Below are positions 35,380 to 44,005 of a stretch of 64,000 nucleotides of DNA, piece by piece. The DNA lies in assembly GCA_016790225.1 (NCBI GenBank), contig JAEUOZ010000058.1:1-64000 (forward strand), given 5' to 3'. A program made the position numbers and the translations under genes. Every line of letters begins with the position of its first letter. The first letter of the stretch is position 1. This DNA is from Rubrivivax sp. (GTDB lineage Bacteria > Pseudomonadota > Gammaproteobacteria > Burkholderiales > Burkholderiaceae). The notes beneath the pieces were generated by a model, which saw only the letters and a program-made list of their open reading frames with translations, searched no databases and was not told the DNA's origin.

Positions 35380-36456
35380 TTACCTGAGGCGATCGGACTT
35401 GGTGAAGGCCTTCTGACGCTTGAAGAGGCCCTTGCGGTAGAACGGGAACAACTGGAACCAGGTGCGCACCTTGAGCCAGCGCCCGTACAGGCCCAGCGGC
35501 TCGAACATCACGAAAGCGATCAGGACCGCGCCATAGATGACGGACTTGAGGCCCGGCGCCTGGCCGATGGCATCGGGCAGGAAATCCTTCACCGCCGAGA
35601 TCGCCTGGGGCAGGCCGATCAGGAAGATCGCGCCGAGGAAGGCGCCGTGCACGCTGCCCAGGCCGCCGATGACCACCATCAGCAGCAGATCGATGGACTG
35701 GATGATGTTGAACTGATCCGGCGACAGGAAGCGGATCTGGTGCGCATAGAGCGCGCCGCCGATGCCGGCGAGTGCTGCGCTCAGCGCGAAGCTCAGCGTC
35801 TTGTAGTAGGCCAGGTGGATGCCCATGCTCTGCGCGGAGATCTCGCTGTCGCGGATGGCGACGAAGGCGCGCCCTGTGGGCGAGCGCAGCAGGTTCAGCA
35901 CCGCCAGCGTGCACAGCACCGTCACCACCAGGCACACGAAGTAGAAGGATTCGCTGGTGTCGGCCGCCCAGCCGAAAGCGCTGGGCGAGCCCACGCTCAT
36001 GCCGGAATTGCCCCCGGTCACGGATTCCCAGCGCGCCAGCACCTCTTCGACGATGAAGCCGAAGGCGAGGGTGGCGATGCCCAGATAGATGCCCTTGACG
36101 CGCAGCGCCGGCAGGCCCACCACCACGCCCACCGAAGCGGAGATCAGCGCAGCCATCAGCATCGACAGTGGAAAGGGCCAGCCGTGAGACTGCAGCACCG
36201 CTTCGGTGTACGCGCCGACGCCCAGGAAGGCGGCATGGCCGATGGAAAACAGCCCCGTGAAGCCCGCCAGCAGCATCAGCCCCAGGCCCACGACGCTGTA
36301 GATGAGGATGAAGGTCAGCTGCGCCAGACCATAGTCACCCAGCCACCAGGGCGCCGTGAGCAGCGCGGCCAGCAGCAGGCCGTACCAGAAGCGGTGGCCA
36401 CCGTGCTTGGCCAGGCGGATGTCCTGGTCGTAGGCGGTCTTGAAGATGAAGCGCAT
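35380..36456 (-). CDS. livM: ABC transporter permease LivM
   Basis: Permease of 358 residues with about nine hydrophobic spans. The start VFxx-type region is followed by GFTGLFSIGHAAFLGVGAYT and, near the end, GGLGSVHGAFLGAIFLIGLP, the conserved loops of the LivM family. A hydrophilic C-terminal tail (residues 330-358) is basic. It pairs with LivH as the membrane channel. Confidence 0.93.
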   Translation of the reverse strand: MRFIFKTAYDQDIRLAKHGGHRFWYGLLLAALLTAPWWLGDYGLAQLTFILIYSVVGLGLMLLAGFTGLFSIGHAAFLGVGAYTEAVLQSHGWPFPLSMLMAALISASVGVVVGLPALRVKGIYLGIATLAFGFIVEEVLARWESVTGGNSGMSVGSPSAFGWAADTSESFYFVCLVVTVLCTLAVLNLLRSPTGRAFVAIRDSEISAQSMGIHLAYYKTLSFALSAALAGIGGALYAHQIRFLSPDQFNIIQSIDLLLMVVIGGLGSVHGAFLGAIFLIGLPQAISAVKDFLPDAIGQAPGLKSVIYGAVLIAFVMFEPLGLYGRWLKVRTWFQLFPFYRKGLFKRQKAFTKSDRLR

Positions 36457-36484
36457 GGTGTCGGGTGGGTTGTCTTGCTCGGGG

Positions 36485-37360
36485 TCAGACCTTCTTGCGC
36501 AGGTTCTCGCCGAACAAGCCGTTGGGCTTGACCATCAGCATGACCAGCACCACGACATAGGCGGCGATGTCCTTGAAGCCTTCGGGCAGGTAGAAGCCCG
36601 CCATGGACTCCACGACGCCGATGATCACGCCGCCCACGATGGCGCCGGGCAGGCTGCCGAAGCCACCCACCACGGCGGCCGGAAAGGCCTTCAGGCCGAT
36701 GAAGCCCATGTTGGCGTGCACGAAGGTGATCGGCGCGAGCAGCAGCCCGGCAATGGCGGCCACGGCGGCCGCCAGACCCCACACCAGCGTATTGAGCATC
36801 TTCACCGGGATGCCCATGTAGTAGGCCGCCAGCTGGTTCTGCGAGGCCGCCTGCATGGCGATGCCCACCTTGGAGCGCGAAAACAGCAGGTACAGCAGGC
36901 CGCAGAGCACGGCCGTCGCGGCGATCACCACCAGCTGCTCCACCGCCAGCACCACGCCGCCCATCGGGATCACGGCGTCCTTGTAGGGCACGCGCAGGAT
37001 GTGGGTTTCGGTGCCGATTCCGGGGATCATGGTCACGAGGCCGCGGGCCACGTAGCCGATGCCGATGGTCAGCATCACGATGGAGAAGGTCGGCTGCCCC
37101 AGGATGGGGCGGATCACCACGCGCTCGGTGAGCATGCCAAAAACAAACATGGCCAGGATCGCGCTGGGTACCGTCAGCCAGAACGGCCAGCCCAGCGCGG
37201 TGAGCAGCGCCAGCCCCAGGAAGGCGCCCAGCATCATCAGCTCGCCCTGGCAGAAGCTCACGGCTTCGCTGGCCTTGTAGATGAGCACGAAGCCCAAGGC
37301 GATCAGGCCGTAGATGCAGCCCTGCGCGATGCCGCTGATGAGAACCTGGAGAACTTGCAA
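36485..37360 (-). CDS. livH: ABC transporter permease LivH
   Basis: Permease of about 291 residues; conserved segments are ISGIAQGCIYGLIALGFVLI, SFCQGELMMLGAF and GGFGSLPGAIVGGVIIG. The start is uncertain: the frame is open further upstream but not protein-like, and TTG codons at 37360, 37366 and 37369 are candidates. I prefer 37360, which has GGATGGG nine bases upstream. It is the first gene of the liv operon, divergent from the SPFH gene. Confidence 0.88.
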   Translation of the reverse strand: MQVLQVLISGIAQGCIYGLIALGFVLIYKASEAVSFCQGELMMLGAFLGLALLTALGWPFWLTVPSAILAMFVFGMLTERVVIRPILGQPTFSIVMLTIGIGYVARGLVTMIPGIGTETHILRVPYKDAVIPMGGVVLAVEQLVVIAATAVLCGLLYLLFSRSKVGIAMQAASQNQLAAYYMGIPVKMLNTLVWGLAAAVAAIAGLLLAPITFVHANMGFIGLKAFPAAVVGGFGSLPGAIVGGVIIGVVESMAGFYLPEGFKDIAAYVVVLVMLMVKPNGLFGENLRKKV

Positions 37361-37461
37361 GTGCAACAACCCATCCGTGCGACCGGCTGAGGAAGCCCAT
37401 GCACCTTCGCATGCGGTATCCCATGTCGCTGACGACGGCCTGAGTTGTACCCAGTCCGGTG

Positions 37462-37506
37462 CATATTCACCGAGCGAGAAAACCCCATATGACGGCTCGG
37501 GATATG
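37462..37506. promoter_or_regulatory. Imperfect inverted repeat in the livH/SPFH divergent spacer
   Basis: CATATTCACCGAGC at 37462-37475 is nearly mirrored by GCTCGGGATATG at 37495-37506; the shared arms are CATAT and CCGAGC. The centre is A-rich (GAGAAAACCCCATATGA). It lies in the 287-base spacer shared by two divergent operons and could be an operator or an overlapping promoter region. No confident -35/-10 boxes were found. Confidence 0.35.
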
Positions 37507-37647
37507 CCCGCATCCGTGTGTCGCGGCAGAGACAGTGCCTCGCGTCAGGCGCGCCTGCCGTCCATCGCACCGGCCCGCCGCAATGCCCCTGTCGCCGTAT
37601 GATGATTTGGCGCCGGAGCGTTCCGGCACTTCCGGAGGTGGATCGTC

Positions 37648-38709
37648 ATGGCACTCATGGACTTCATCAGAAAACAGTTCATCGACATCCTGGAATGGCA
37701 GGAGTCGGGCGACCAGGTGCTCGCCTGGCGCTTTCCGATGGCCGACAACGAGATCCAGTACGGCGGATCGCTGACGGTGCGCGAAAGCCAGATGGCGGTG
37801 TTCGTCAACGAAGGCAAGGTGGCCGATGTCTTCGGCCCGGGGATGTACAAGCTGACCACGCAGACGCTGCCCATCCTGACCTACCTGAAGAACTGGGACA
37901 AGCTGTTCCAGAGCCCGTTCAAGAGCGACGTCTACTTCTTCAGCACTCGCCAGCGGATCGACCGCCGCTGGGGCACGGCCCAGCCGGTGACCATCCGCGA
38001 CAAGGATTTCGGCGCCGTGCGCCTGCGTGCCTTCGGCAACTACGCCTACCGCATCAGCGATCCCAAGGCCTTCTTCACCGAGATCTCCGGCACGCGCGAT
38101 GCCTACACGGTGGATGAACTGGACGGCCAGCTGCGCGGGCTGATGCTGCAGCACATCAGCGATGCCGTGGCGGCCAGCGGCATTCCCTTCCTGGACCTGG
38201 CGGCCAACCAGGTGGAGTTTGCCCAGCAGCTGAAGGAAGCCACCGCAGCGAGCTTCGGCAAGCTGGGCCTCACGCTGGAGGCGGTGCAGCTGCAGAACGT
38301 GAGCCTGCCCGAGGAACTGCAGAAGATCCTGGATCAGAAGATCGGCATGGGCATGGTCGGCAACGACATGGGCAAGTTCATGCAGTACCAGACGGCGCAG
38401 GCGATCCCCAAGTTCGCCGAAGGCTCTGCCGCGGGCGGCGGGGGCGTGGTGGGCGATGCGATGGGCCTGGGCGCCGGTGTCGCGCTGGGCCAGGTGATGG
38501 CGCAGCAGCTCAACCAGGGTCTGCAGAACAACGCCGCGGCCGCGGCCGCGGCAGCTGCCGCCGCAGCGGCGCCGGCTGCCCCGGTGGGCGTGAAGCCCGA
38601 GGACGTGATGGCCACGATCGAGAAGCTGGCCGACCTGAAGGCCAAGGGCATCCTCACGGAGGAGGAGTTCGCCGGCAAGAAGGCGGAGCTGCTGAAGAAG
38701 CTCGTTTGA
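37648..38709 (+). CDS. SPFH-domain protein with C-terminal SHOCT-like motif (YdjI-like)
   Basis: Product of 353 residues. An N-terminal SPFH/band-7-like domain (IEYGG-type start NEIQYGGSLTVRESQMAVF, then KDFGAVRLRAFGNYAYRI) occupies about 1-250. A Gly-rich linker, a run of 13 Ala residues and a short SHOCT-like helix pair (LADLKAKGILTEEEFAGKK) follow. Relatives such as B. subtilis YdjI associate with membranes and PspA-type stress proteins. Strong ribosome site GGAGGTG. It leads a five-gene run with DUF4178, DUF350, a spermidine synthase homologue and a flavoprotein. Confidence 0.85.
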   Translation: MALMDFIRKQFIDILEWQESGDQVLAWRFPMADNEIQYGGSLTVRESQMAVFVNEGKVADVFGPGMYKLTTQTLPILTYLKNWDKLFQSPFKSDVYFFSTRQRIDRRWGTAQPVTIRDKDFGAVRLRAFGNYAYRISDPKAFFTEISGTRDAYTVDELDGQLRGLMLQHISDAVAASGIPFLDLAANQVEFAQQLKEATAASFGKLGLTLEAVQLQNVSLPEELQKILDQKIGMGMVGNDMGKFMQYQTAQAIPKFAEGSAAGGGGVVGDAMGLGAGVALGQVMAQQLNQGLQNNAAAAAAAAAAAAAPAAPVGVKPEDVMATIEKLADLKAKGILTEEEFAGKKAELLKKLV

Positions 38710-38736
38710 GATCGGGCGCGCGCCCTTCGCCGCCCC

Positions 38737-40341
38737 TTGGCCACCGAACCTCCTGCCGAGCCGGCACGCGCGCAGCGTGCCTGGCGCGCCGCATGCCCCA
38801 ACTGCGGCGCGCCGGTTGACTTTCGCTCGGCTGCCTCCACCACGGCGGTCTGCAGCTTCTGCCGCAGCACCCTGGCACGCGATGGCGAGACGCTGCAGCG
38901 CATCGGCCAGGCGGCCGAGCTGTTCGACGATCACTCGCCGCTGCAGCTGGGCGCCAGCGGCCGCCTGCAGGGCATCGCCTTCACCCTGGTCGGCCGTCTG
39001 CAGATGGCCTATGCCGAGGGCACCTGGAACGAGTGGCATGTGCTGTTCGACAACGGGCGCAGCGGCTGGCTGTCGGAGGACAACGGCGCCTACGTGCTGG
39101 GCTTCGACACCGCCCTGCCGGGCGACGCGCCACCCTTCCTGGAGCTTCAGCCCGGGCGCCGCCTGACCCTGGCGGGCAGCAGCTGGGATGTGGCCTCGCT
39201 GGTGCTGGCCCACGTCCTGAGCGCGCAGGGCGAGCTGCCTCGAAGGCCGCCACCCAGCACGCTGGAGTACGGCGTGGTCGACTTGCGCAACGCGCAGGGC
39301 GAGGTGGCCACGCTGGATTACGCCGATCCCGCCGGCGTGCAGTTCAGCGTGGGGCGCTCGGCCTCGCTGGCCGAGCTGGCGATGCAGGGCCTGCGCGAGA
39401 CCAGCGAGAAGACGCTGCGGGCCGGCGCGCTGAACTGCCCCAGCTGCGGCGCGGCGCTGGAGCTGAAGCTGGCCGGCACGCAGTCGCTGGCCTGCCCGCA
39501 GTGCCATGCGCTGATCGATGTCTCGCAGGGCACCGGCGCGCAGATGCGTGCGGTTCAGCAGAGCGCGGCGCCAGCGGGCGGGCGCGGGCCGACCCTTCCG
39601 ATCGGCCAGACAGGGCGTCTCTCGATCGGCGCGCAGGGGCAGGACGCGCCTCTGGACTGGCAGGTGGTGGGCTACCTCCTGCGCCAGGACGAGCCCGAGG
39701 ACGGCGAATCTCCGACACCCTGGAGCGAATACCTGCTCTTCAACCGCACGGCGGGTTTTGCCTTCCTGGTGGACAGCAGCGAAGGCTGGAGCCTCGTGCG
39801 GCCGCTGACCGGCGCGCCCGAGACGCGCGGCGAGCAGGCCCGCTGGCAGGGCGAGCCCTACCGCCAGCGCTACAGCTACGTGGCGCGGGTGACCTGGGTG
39901 GAAGGCGAGTTCTACTGGCGTGTGCGGCGCGACGAACGCGCGCGTGTCACCGACTATGCCGGCGAGGGCCCGGCACGCGGCAAGCTGATGTCGCGCGAGC
40001 AGACGGGCAGCGAGGTCACCTGGTCCGCCGGGCGGCAGATGCCGGCGGCCGAGGTGGCGCAGGCGTTCGGGCTGGCCGGTGGATCGCTGCGCCCCGATGT
40101 CAAGCCGCTGGCCTCGGGCGGCGGGCTGAGCTTTGTCGGCCTGCTGGTGGCCTTCTTCGCGCTGCTCATCATCGTGCTGCTCTTCACGCGCTGCGCGGCG
40201 GATGACGATTGCGACGACGTGGCCCAGGCCTACGGCGCGCAGAGCAACGAGTACCGCCAGTGCGTGAATGCGCGCCGCACCGGTGGCAGCACCGGCGGCG
40301 GTTCCTGGGGCGGCAGTTCAGGCGGAGGCGGGCACAAGTAG
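38737..40341 (+). CDS. Zinc-ribbon DUF4178 membrane protein
   Basis: Product of 534 residues with an N-terminal zinc ribbon (CPNCGAPVDF ... CSFC), a DUF4178-type beta domain, a second ribbon (CPSCGAALEL ... CPQCHALID), a second DUF4178-like domain (about residues 300-420), one membrane span (VGLLVAFFALLIIVLLF) and a Gly/Ser-rich C-terminus. The duplicated ribbon-domain architecture suggests a scaffold. The TTG start has no clear ribosome site but no other start precedes the first ribbon. Function unknown; repeatedly found beside SPFH, DUF350 and polyamine genes. Confidence 0.82.
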   Translation: MATEPPAEPARAQRAWRAACPNCGAPVDFRSAASTTAVCSFCRSTLARDGETLQRIGQAAELFDDHSPLQLGASGRLQGIAFTLVGRLQMAYAEGTWNEWHVLFDNGRSGWLSEDNGAYVLGFDTALPGDAPPFLELQPGRRLTLAGSSWDVASLVLAHVLSAQGELPRRPPPSTLEYGVVDLRNAQGEVATLDYADPAGVQFSVGRSASLAELAMQGLRETSEKTLRAGALNCPSCGAALELKLAGTQSLACPQCHALIDVSQGTGAQMRAVQQSAAPAGGRGPTLPIGQTGRLSIGAQGQDAPLDWQVVGYLLRQDEPEDGESPTPWSEYLLFNRTAGFAFLVDSSEGWSLVRPLTGAPETRGEQARWQGEPYRQRYSYVARVTWVEGEFYWRVRRDERARVTDYAGEGPARGKLMSREQTGSEVTWSAGRQMPAAEVAQAFGLAGGSLRPDVKPLASGGGLSFVGLLVAFFALLIIVLLFTRCAADDDCDDVAQAYGAQSNEYRQCVNARRTGGSTGGGSWGGSSGGGGHK

Positions 40342-40371
40342 CCCGCGATCAACTCAATTCGGAGGTGGGAT

Positions 40372-40596
40372 ATGGCAGGCATCGAGTGGCTCAAGCCCAG
40401 CGTCTTCTTCGGCAGCATGCTGTTCGCGCTGATGGGCGTGATCATCTTCTGGCTGTGTTTTGTCATCATCGACAAGCTGACGCCCTATGACCTGTGGGGC
40501 GAGATCGTCGAGCGCAAGAACGTCGCGCTGGCCATCGTGGTCGGGGCGATGTGCATCGCCATCGGCCTGATCGTCTCTGCGGCCGTGCACGGTTGA
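40372..40596 (+). CDS. DUF350 small membrane protein
   Basis: A 74-residue protein with two membrane spans (SMLFALMGVIIFWLCFVII and VALAIVVGAMCIAIGLIVSA) around a short polar loop (LTPYDLWGEIVERKN). This is the pattern of DUF350/YjfL, where YDL..E and the NxA segment are conserved. Excellent ribosome site (GGAGGTG). DUF350 proteins occur with PspA, ATP-grasp and polyamine genes; a channel or scaffold role has been suggested but not proven to my knowledge. Confidence 0.85.
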   Translation: MAGIEWLKPSVFFGSMLFALMGVIIFWLCFVIIDKLTPYDLWGEIVERKNVALAIVVGAMCIAIGLIVSAAVHG

Positions 40597-40615
40597 GCGT
40601 GCCGGGAGGGCAGCG

Positions 40616-42217
40616 GTGATCGATCCGGCGGCACCGGCGCGGGCGGAGCCCGTGGCCGCGCCGAGCGAGAGCGGCATCCACCCGGCCGAGGTGGCGCTGC
40701 TGGCCTCGGTCTTCGTGGTGGCGGCCTGCGGGCTGGTGTATGAGCTGGCCGCCGGTGCGCTGGCCAGTTATCTGCTGGGCGATTCGGTGCTGCAGTTCAG
40801 CACCATCATCGGCACCTATCTGTTTGCGATGGGCATCGGCTCCTGGCTCAGCCGCTTCGTGGAGCACCAGCTGGTGGCGCAGTTCCTGCGCATCGAGCTG
40901 CTGGTGGGCCTGATCGGCGGCCTGATGCCGGCGGCGCTGTTCCTGGCCCATGGCAGCCTGCCGCCCGATGCCATGGGCGGCTTTCGCATCCTGCTGTACG
41001 GGCTGGTGGTGGTGGTCGGCACGCTGGTGGGCCTGGAGATCCCGCTGGTGATGCGCATCCTCAAGCGCCAGTTTGCCGCCCGCTACGCGCTGAAGGACCT
41101 GGTCTCTCAGGTACTGACCTTCGATTACCTGGGCGCGCTGGCCGTGGCCGTGGCCTTTCCGCTGCTGCTGGTGCCGCACCTCGGGCTGATCCGCACGGGG
41201 CTCTTCTTCGGGCTGCTGAATGCGGCGGTGGCGGTCTGGGCGCTGTGGCTGTTCCGCCGCGAGCTGCGGGCGCTGGGCGCCCATGTGCTGGCCTGTGCCG
41301 CGGTCGTGGCCACGCTGCTGGCGGGCATGGTGGGGGCCGATGAACTGACGAGCTGGGCCGAAGACCGCTTCTACGGCGGTGACGTGGTGCTGCGCGAGCA
41401 GACGCCCTACCAGCGCATCGTCGTCACCCAGGGCGCGGCGGGCGTGCGCCTGTTTCTGAACGGCAACCTGCAATTCCACTCGCGCGACGAGTACCGCTAC
41501 CACGAGGTGCTGGCGCATCCGGCCCTGCTGGCGCATGGCGCGCCGCGTCGCGTGCTGGTGCTGGGCGGCGGCGACGGCATGGCGGTGCGCGAGATCCTGC
41601 GGCACCCGGGTGTGCAGCAGGTGACGCTGGTGGAGCTGGATCCGGCGATGACGCGCCTGTTCAGCCAGCAGCCCATGCTGCGGCGCTTGAATGCCGATGC
41701 GCTGCTGAACCCGAAAGTCAGGGTCGTGAATGCCGATGCCTTCCAGTGGCTGCAGACCCAGCGCGAGATCTTCGATGTGATCCTCATCGACTTCCCGGAT
41801 CCGAGCAACTTCTCTCTGGGCAAGCTCTACACCACCACCTTCTACGAAAGCGTGGACCAGCACCTGGCCGCGGGCGGCTTTCTGGCCGTGCAGACCACGA
41901 GCCCGCTGGTCGCGCCGCGCAGCTTCTGGACGGTGGCCGCCACGCTGGAAGCCATCGGCCTGCAGACCTGGCCTTACCACGCCCATGTGCCCAGCTTTGG
42001 CGAGTGGGGCTTCATCCTGGCTGGGCGGCGGCCCTTGCGCGAGCCCGAGGCCCTGCCGCCGCTGCCGGCGGGCCTGCGTTTCCTCACCCCCGGCATCTGG
42101 CCTTCGCTGTTCCAGTTTCCGGCCGACATGGCACGCGTGCCGGCCGAGCCGAACCGGCTGAGCAACCAGCTGCTGGTGCAGATCTTCGAGCAGGAGTGGG
42201 GCAAGGTGCACGAGTGA
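40616..42217 (+). CDS. Membrane-embedded spermidine synthase-like protein
   Basis: Product of 533 residues. Residues about 25-245 form about seven membrane spans; residues 260-480 are a spermidine synthase-type aminopropyltransferase domain with the decarboxylated-AdoMet site VLVLGGGDGMAVREIL, the acidic VELDPAMTRLF, NADAFQWL and the catalytic-region ILIDFPDPSNF. GTG start with GGGAGGG upstream. Together with SpeD encoded at 46 kb it could transfer aminopropyl groups at the membrane; the acceptor is unknown. Its stop overlaps the next start (GTGA). Confidence 0.87.
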   Translation: MIDPAAPARAEPVAAPSESGIHPAEVALLASVFVVAACGLVYELAAGALASYLLGDSVLQFSTIIGTYLFAMGIGSWLSRFVEHQLVAQFLRIELLVGLIGGLMPAALFLAHGSLPPDAMGGFRILLYGLVVVVGTLVGLEIPLVMRILKRQFAARYALKDLVSQVLTFDYLGALAVAVAFPLLLVPHLGLIRTGLFFGLLNAAVAVWALWLFRRELRALGAHVLACAAVVATLLAGMVGADELTSWAEDRFYGGDVVLREQTPYQRIVVTQGAAGVRLFLNGNLQFHSRDEYRYHEVLAHPALLAHGAPRRVLVLGGGDGMAVREILRHPGVQQVTLVELDPAMTRLFSQQPMLRRLNADALLNPKVRVVNADAFQWLQTQREIFDVILIDFPDPSNFSLGKLYTTTFYESVDQHLAAGGFLAVQTTSPLVAPRSFWTVAATLEAIGLQTWPYHAHVPSFGEWGFILAGRRPLREPEALPPLPAGLRFLTPGIWPSLFQFPADMARVPAEPNRLSNQLLVQIFEQEWGKVHE

Positions 42218-43881
42218 ACGTGCCGCTGCGCGGCCAGGCCCCGCCGGCGCTCGCGGCCTTGTCGCGGCGCCGCTGGCTCGCGGGCGCGGGTGCCCTGCTG
42301 GCCGGGTGCTCGCGCCCCGGCGCGCCTGCGGGGCCGGCCTGGACGGGTGGCTATGTCGGCGAGGCCGTGGGCGCCGGACATGCGTGGCGCGATGGCGCAG
42401 GGGCAGGCGATGTCGCACCGGCGCGCACCCACCGCTGCCAGGTGCTGATCGTCGGCGCCGGCATCGCCGGGCTGGCGGCCGCGCGGGCCTTGCGCCAGCG
42501 CGGCATCGAGGATCTGGCCGTGCTCGAGCTGCATGCCCAGCCCGGGGGCAATGCGCGGGGCCACCAGATCGACGGCGTGGCCTGCCCGATGGGCGCGCAC
42601 TACCTGCCGGTGCCGGATGCCGGTGATCATGAACTCCTGCGCTGGCTTCACGAACTGGGCCTGGCGCGGCACGAGCTGGGCCGCACCGTCTTCGACGAGC
42701 GGCATCTGTGCCACAGCCCGCAGGAGCGCGTCTGGCACGAAGGCCGCTGGCACGAAGGCCTGTTGCCGCCGCTGCAGCCTGGCACGGCCGCGCACACCCA
42801 GGCCGGGCGGCTGGCGCTGCGCATCGATGCCCTGCAGCGCGAACTGGGCTTTGCGCTGCCGGCCGGGCGAAGCGGCTGGAAGCCCGGCCATGCGGCGCTG
42901 GACGCGCAAAGCTTTGCGGCCTGGCTTGATCAGCAGGGCATCCAGGATCCGCTGCTGCGCTGGTTTCTGGACTACAGCTGCCGTGACGACTACGGCGCGC
43001 CGGCCGATGCGGTCTCCGCCTGGGCGGGCATCCACTACTTTGCCAGCCGCCACGGTTTTCCCGCACCGGGTGCCGAGGTCGAATCGGGCCGCGACGCGGT
43101 CTTCACCTGGCCGCAGGGCAATGCCTGGCTGGTGGAGCGCCTGGCCGCGCCGCTGGGCGATCGGCTGCACAACGGATGGATGGTGAGCCAGGTGCAGGAA
43201 TGGCGCGACCGTGTCGAACTCATCGCACGGCGTCAGCCAGAGCCTGCGGCGCCCGGCCCGGCAGAGATCCACCGCTGGCAGGCGGATCAGCTGATCCTGG
43301 CCGTTCCGCTGAAGTGGGCCGTCAGGCTCTGGCCTCAGGCACCGGCCCCGTTGCACCAGGCTGCCGCGGCACTGCCCGTGGCCCCCTGGCTGGTGGCCAA
43401 CCTGCACCTGAAGCAGCCGCTGATCGAGCGCCCCGGGGTGTCAGCGGCCTGGGACAGCGTGATCGCCGGGCGAGAAGGCCTGGGCTATGTGGACGCGCTG
43501 CACCAGAGCATGGGCGCACGCGGCGAATCCACGGTGCTCACGGTCTACCACGCGCTGCCTGTCGCGCGGCGCCCGGATCTGCTGCAGCGCAGCTGGGCGG
43601 ACTGGGCCGCCTGGGTGGTGGCCGATCTGGCGGCCACCCACGTGGATCTGCCGGCCAAGCTGCGCCGCGTGGACCTGATTCGCCACGGCCACGCGATGGC
43701 TGTCCCCGCGCCCGGCGTGCGCACCCGCATGGCTGCGCTGCAGGGCGCCCGCCGCACGCACAGTGGCCGCGTGCACTGGGCCCACGGTGACGGGGCTGGC
43801 TATTCCGTGCTCGAAGAAGCCTTCGCCGAAGGTCACACCGCCGCCGCCGCCGCCGCGCTGCGCCGCCTGCGCGCAGCCTGA
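42214..43881 (+). CDS. Exported FAD-dependent amine oxidase-like lipoprotein
   Basis: The GTG start overlaps the previous stop, giving 555 residues. The N-terminus has a Tat-like twin arginine (LSRRRWLAGAGALLAGCSR) ending in a lipobox Cys, so the folded flavoprotein may be exported and lipid-anchored. The FAD motif CQVLIVGAGIAGLAAARAL and LELHAQPGGNARG match the amine oxidase/protoporphyrinogen oxidase family, and the end HWAHGDGAGYSVLEEAF is the usual closing FAD contact. Coupling to a spermidine synthase homologue suggests a polyamine or derivative as substrate (inference). Confidence 0.82.
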   Translation: MNVPLRGQAPPALAALSRRRWLAGAGALLAGCSRPGAPAGPAWTGGYVGEAVGAGHAWRDGAGAGDVAPARTHRCQVLIVGAGIAGLAAARALRQRGIEDLAVLELHAQPGGNARGHQIDGVACPMGAHYLPVPDAGDHELLRWLHELGLARHELGRTVFDERHLCHSPQERVWHEGRWHEGLLPPLQPGTAAHTQAGRLALRIDALQRELGFALPAGRSGWKPGHAALDAQSFAAWLDQQGIQDPLLRWFLDYSCRDDYGAPADAVSAWAGIHYFASRHGFPAPGAEVESGRDAVFTWPQGNAWLVERLAAPLGDRLHNGWMVSQVQEWRDRVELIARRQPEPAAPGPAEIHRWQADQLILAVPLKWAVRLWPQAPAPLHQAAAALPVAPWLVANLHLKQPLIERPGVSAAWDSVIAGREGLGYVDALHQSMGARGESTVLTVYHALPVARRPDLLQRSWADWAAWVVADLAATHVDLPAKLRRVDLIRHGHAMAVPAPGVRTRMAALQGARRTHSGRVHWAHGDGAGYSVLEEAFAEGHTAAAAAALRRLRAA

Positions 43882-43970
43882 GCATGGCGAAGGCCCGTGT
43901 CGAAGGGTCGTGGACTTGCCAGCCGCTCTCAAGCAAATGGGGCTTTGCTGCATTGCTTGAACCCCGCCGG

Positions 43971-43996
43971 GGGCCGGGCTGGGCGCAGCCCGGCCC
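43971..43996. terminator. Hairpin between convergent operons
   Basis: GGGCCGGGCTG at 43971-43981 pairs perfectly with CAGCCCGGCCC at 43986-43996 around a 4-base loop, in the 124-base spacer between the flavoprotein and bciA, which face each other. There is no real T-tract on either side, so termination efficiency is uncertain. A second weaker stem (TCAAGCAA at 43929 with TTGCTTGA at 43953) lies just left of it. Confidence 0.55.
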
Positions 43997-44005
43997 TGGG
44001 GGCGT

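Noticed and set aside
40616..42217. A soluble housekeeping spermidine synthase (SpeE)
   Set aside because: The N-terminal half has about seven membrane spans and the neighbours are membrane-stress genes, so it is a specialised membrane homologue.
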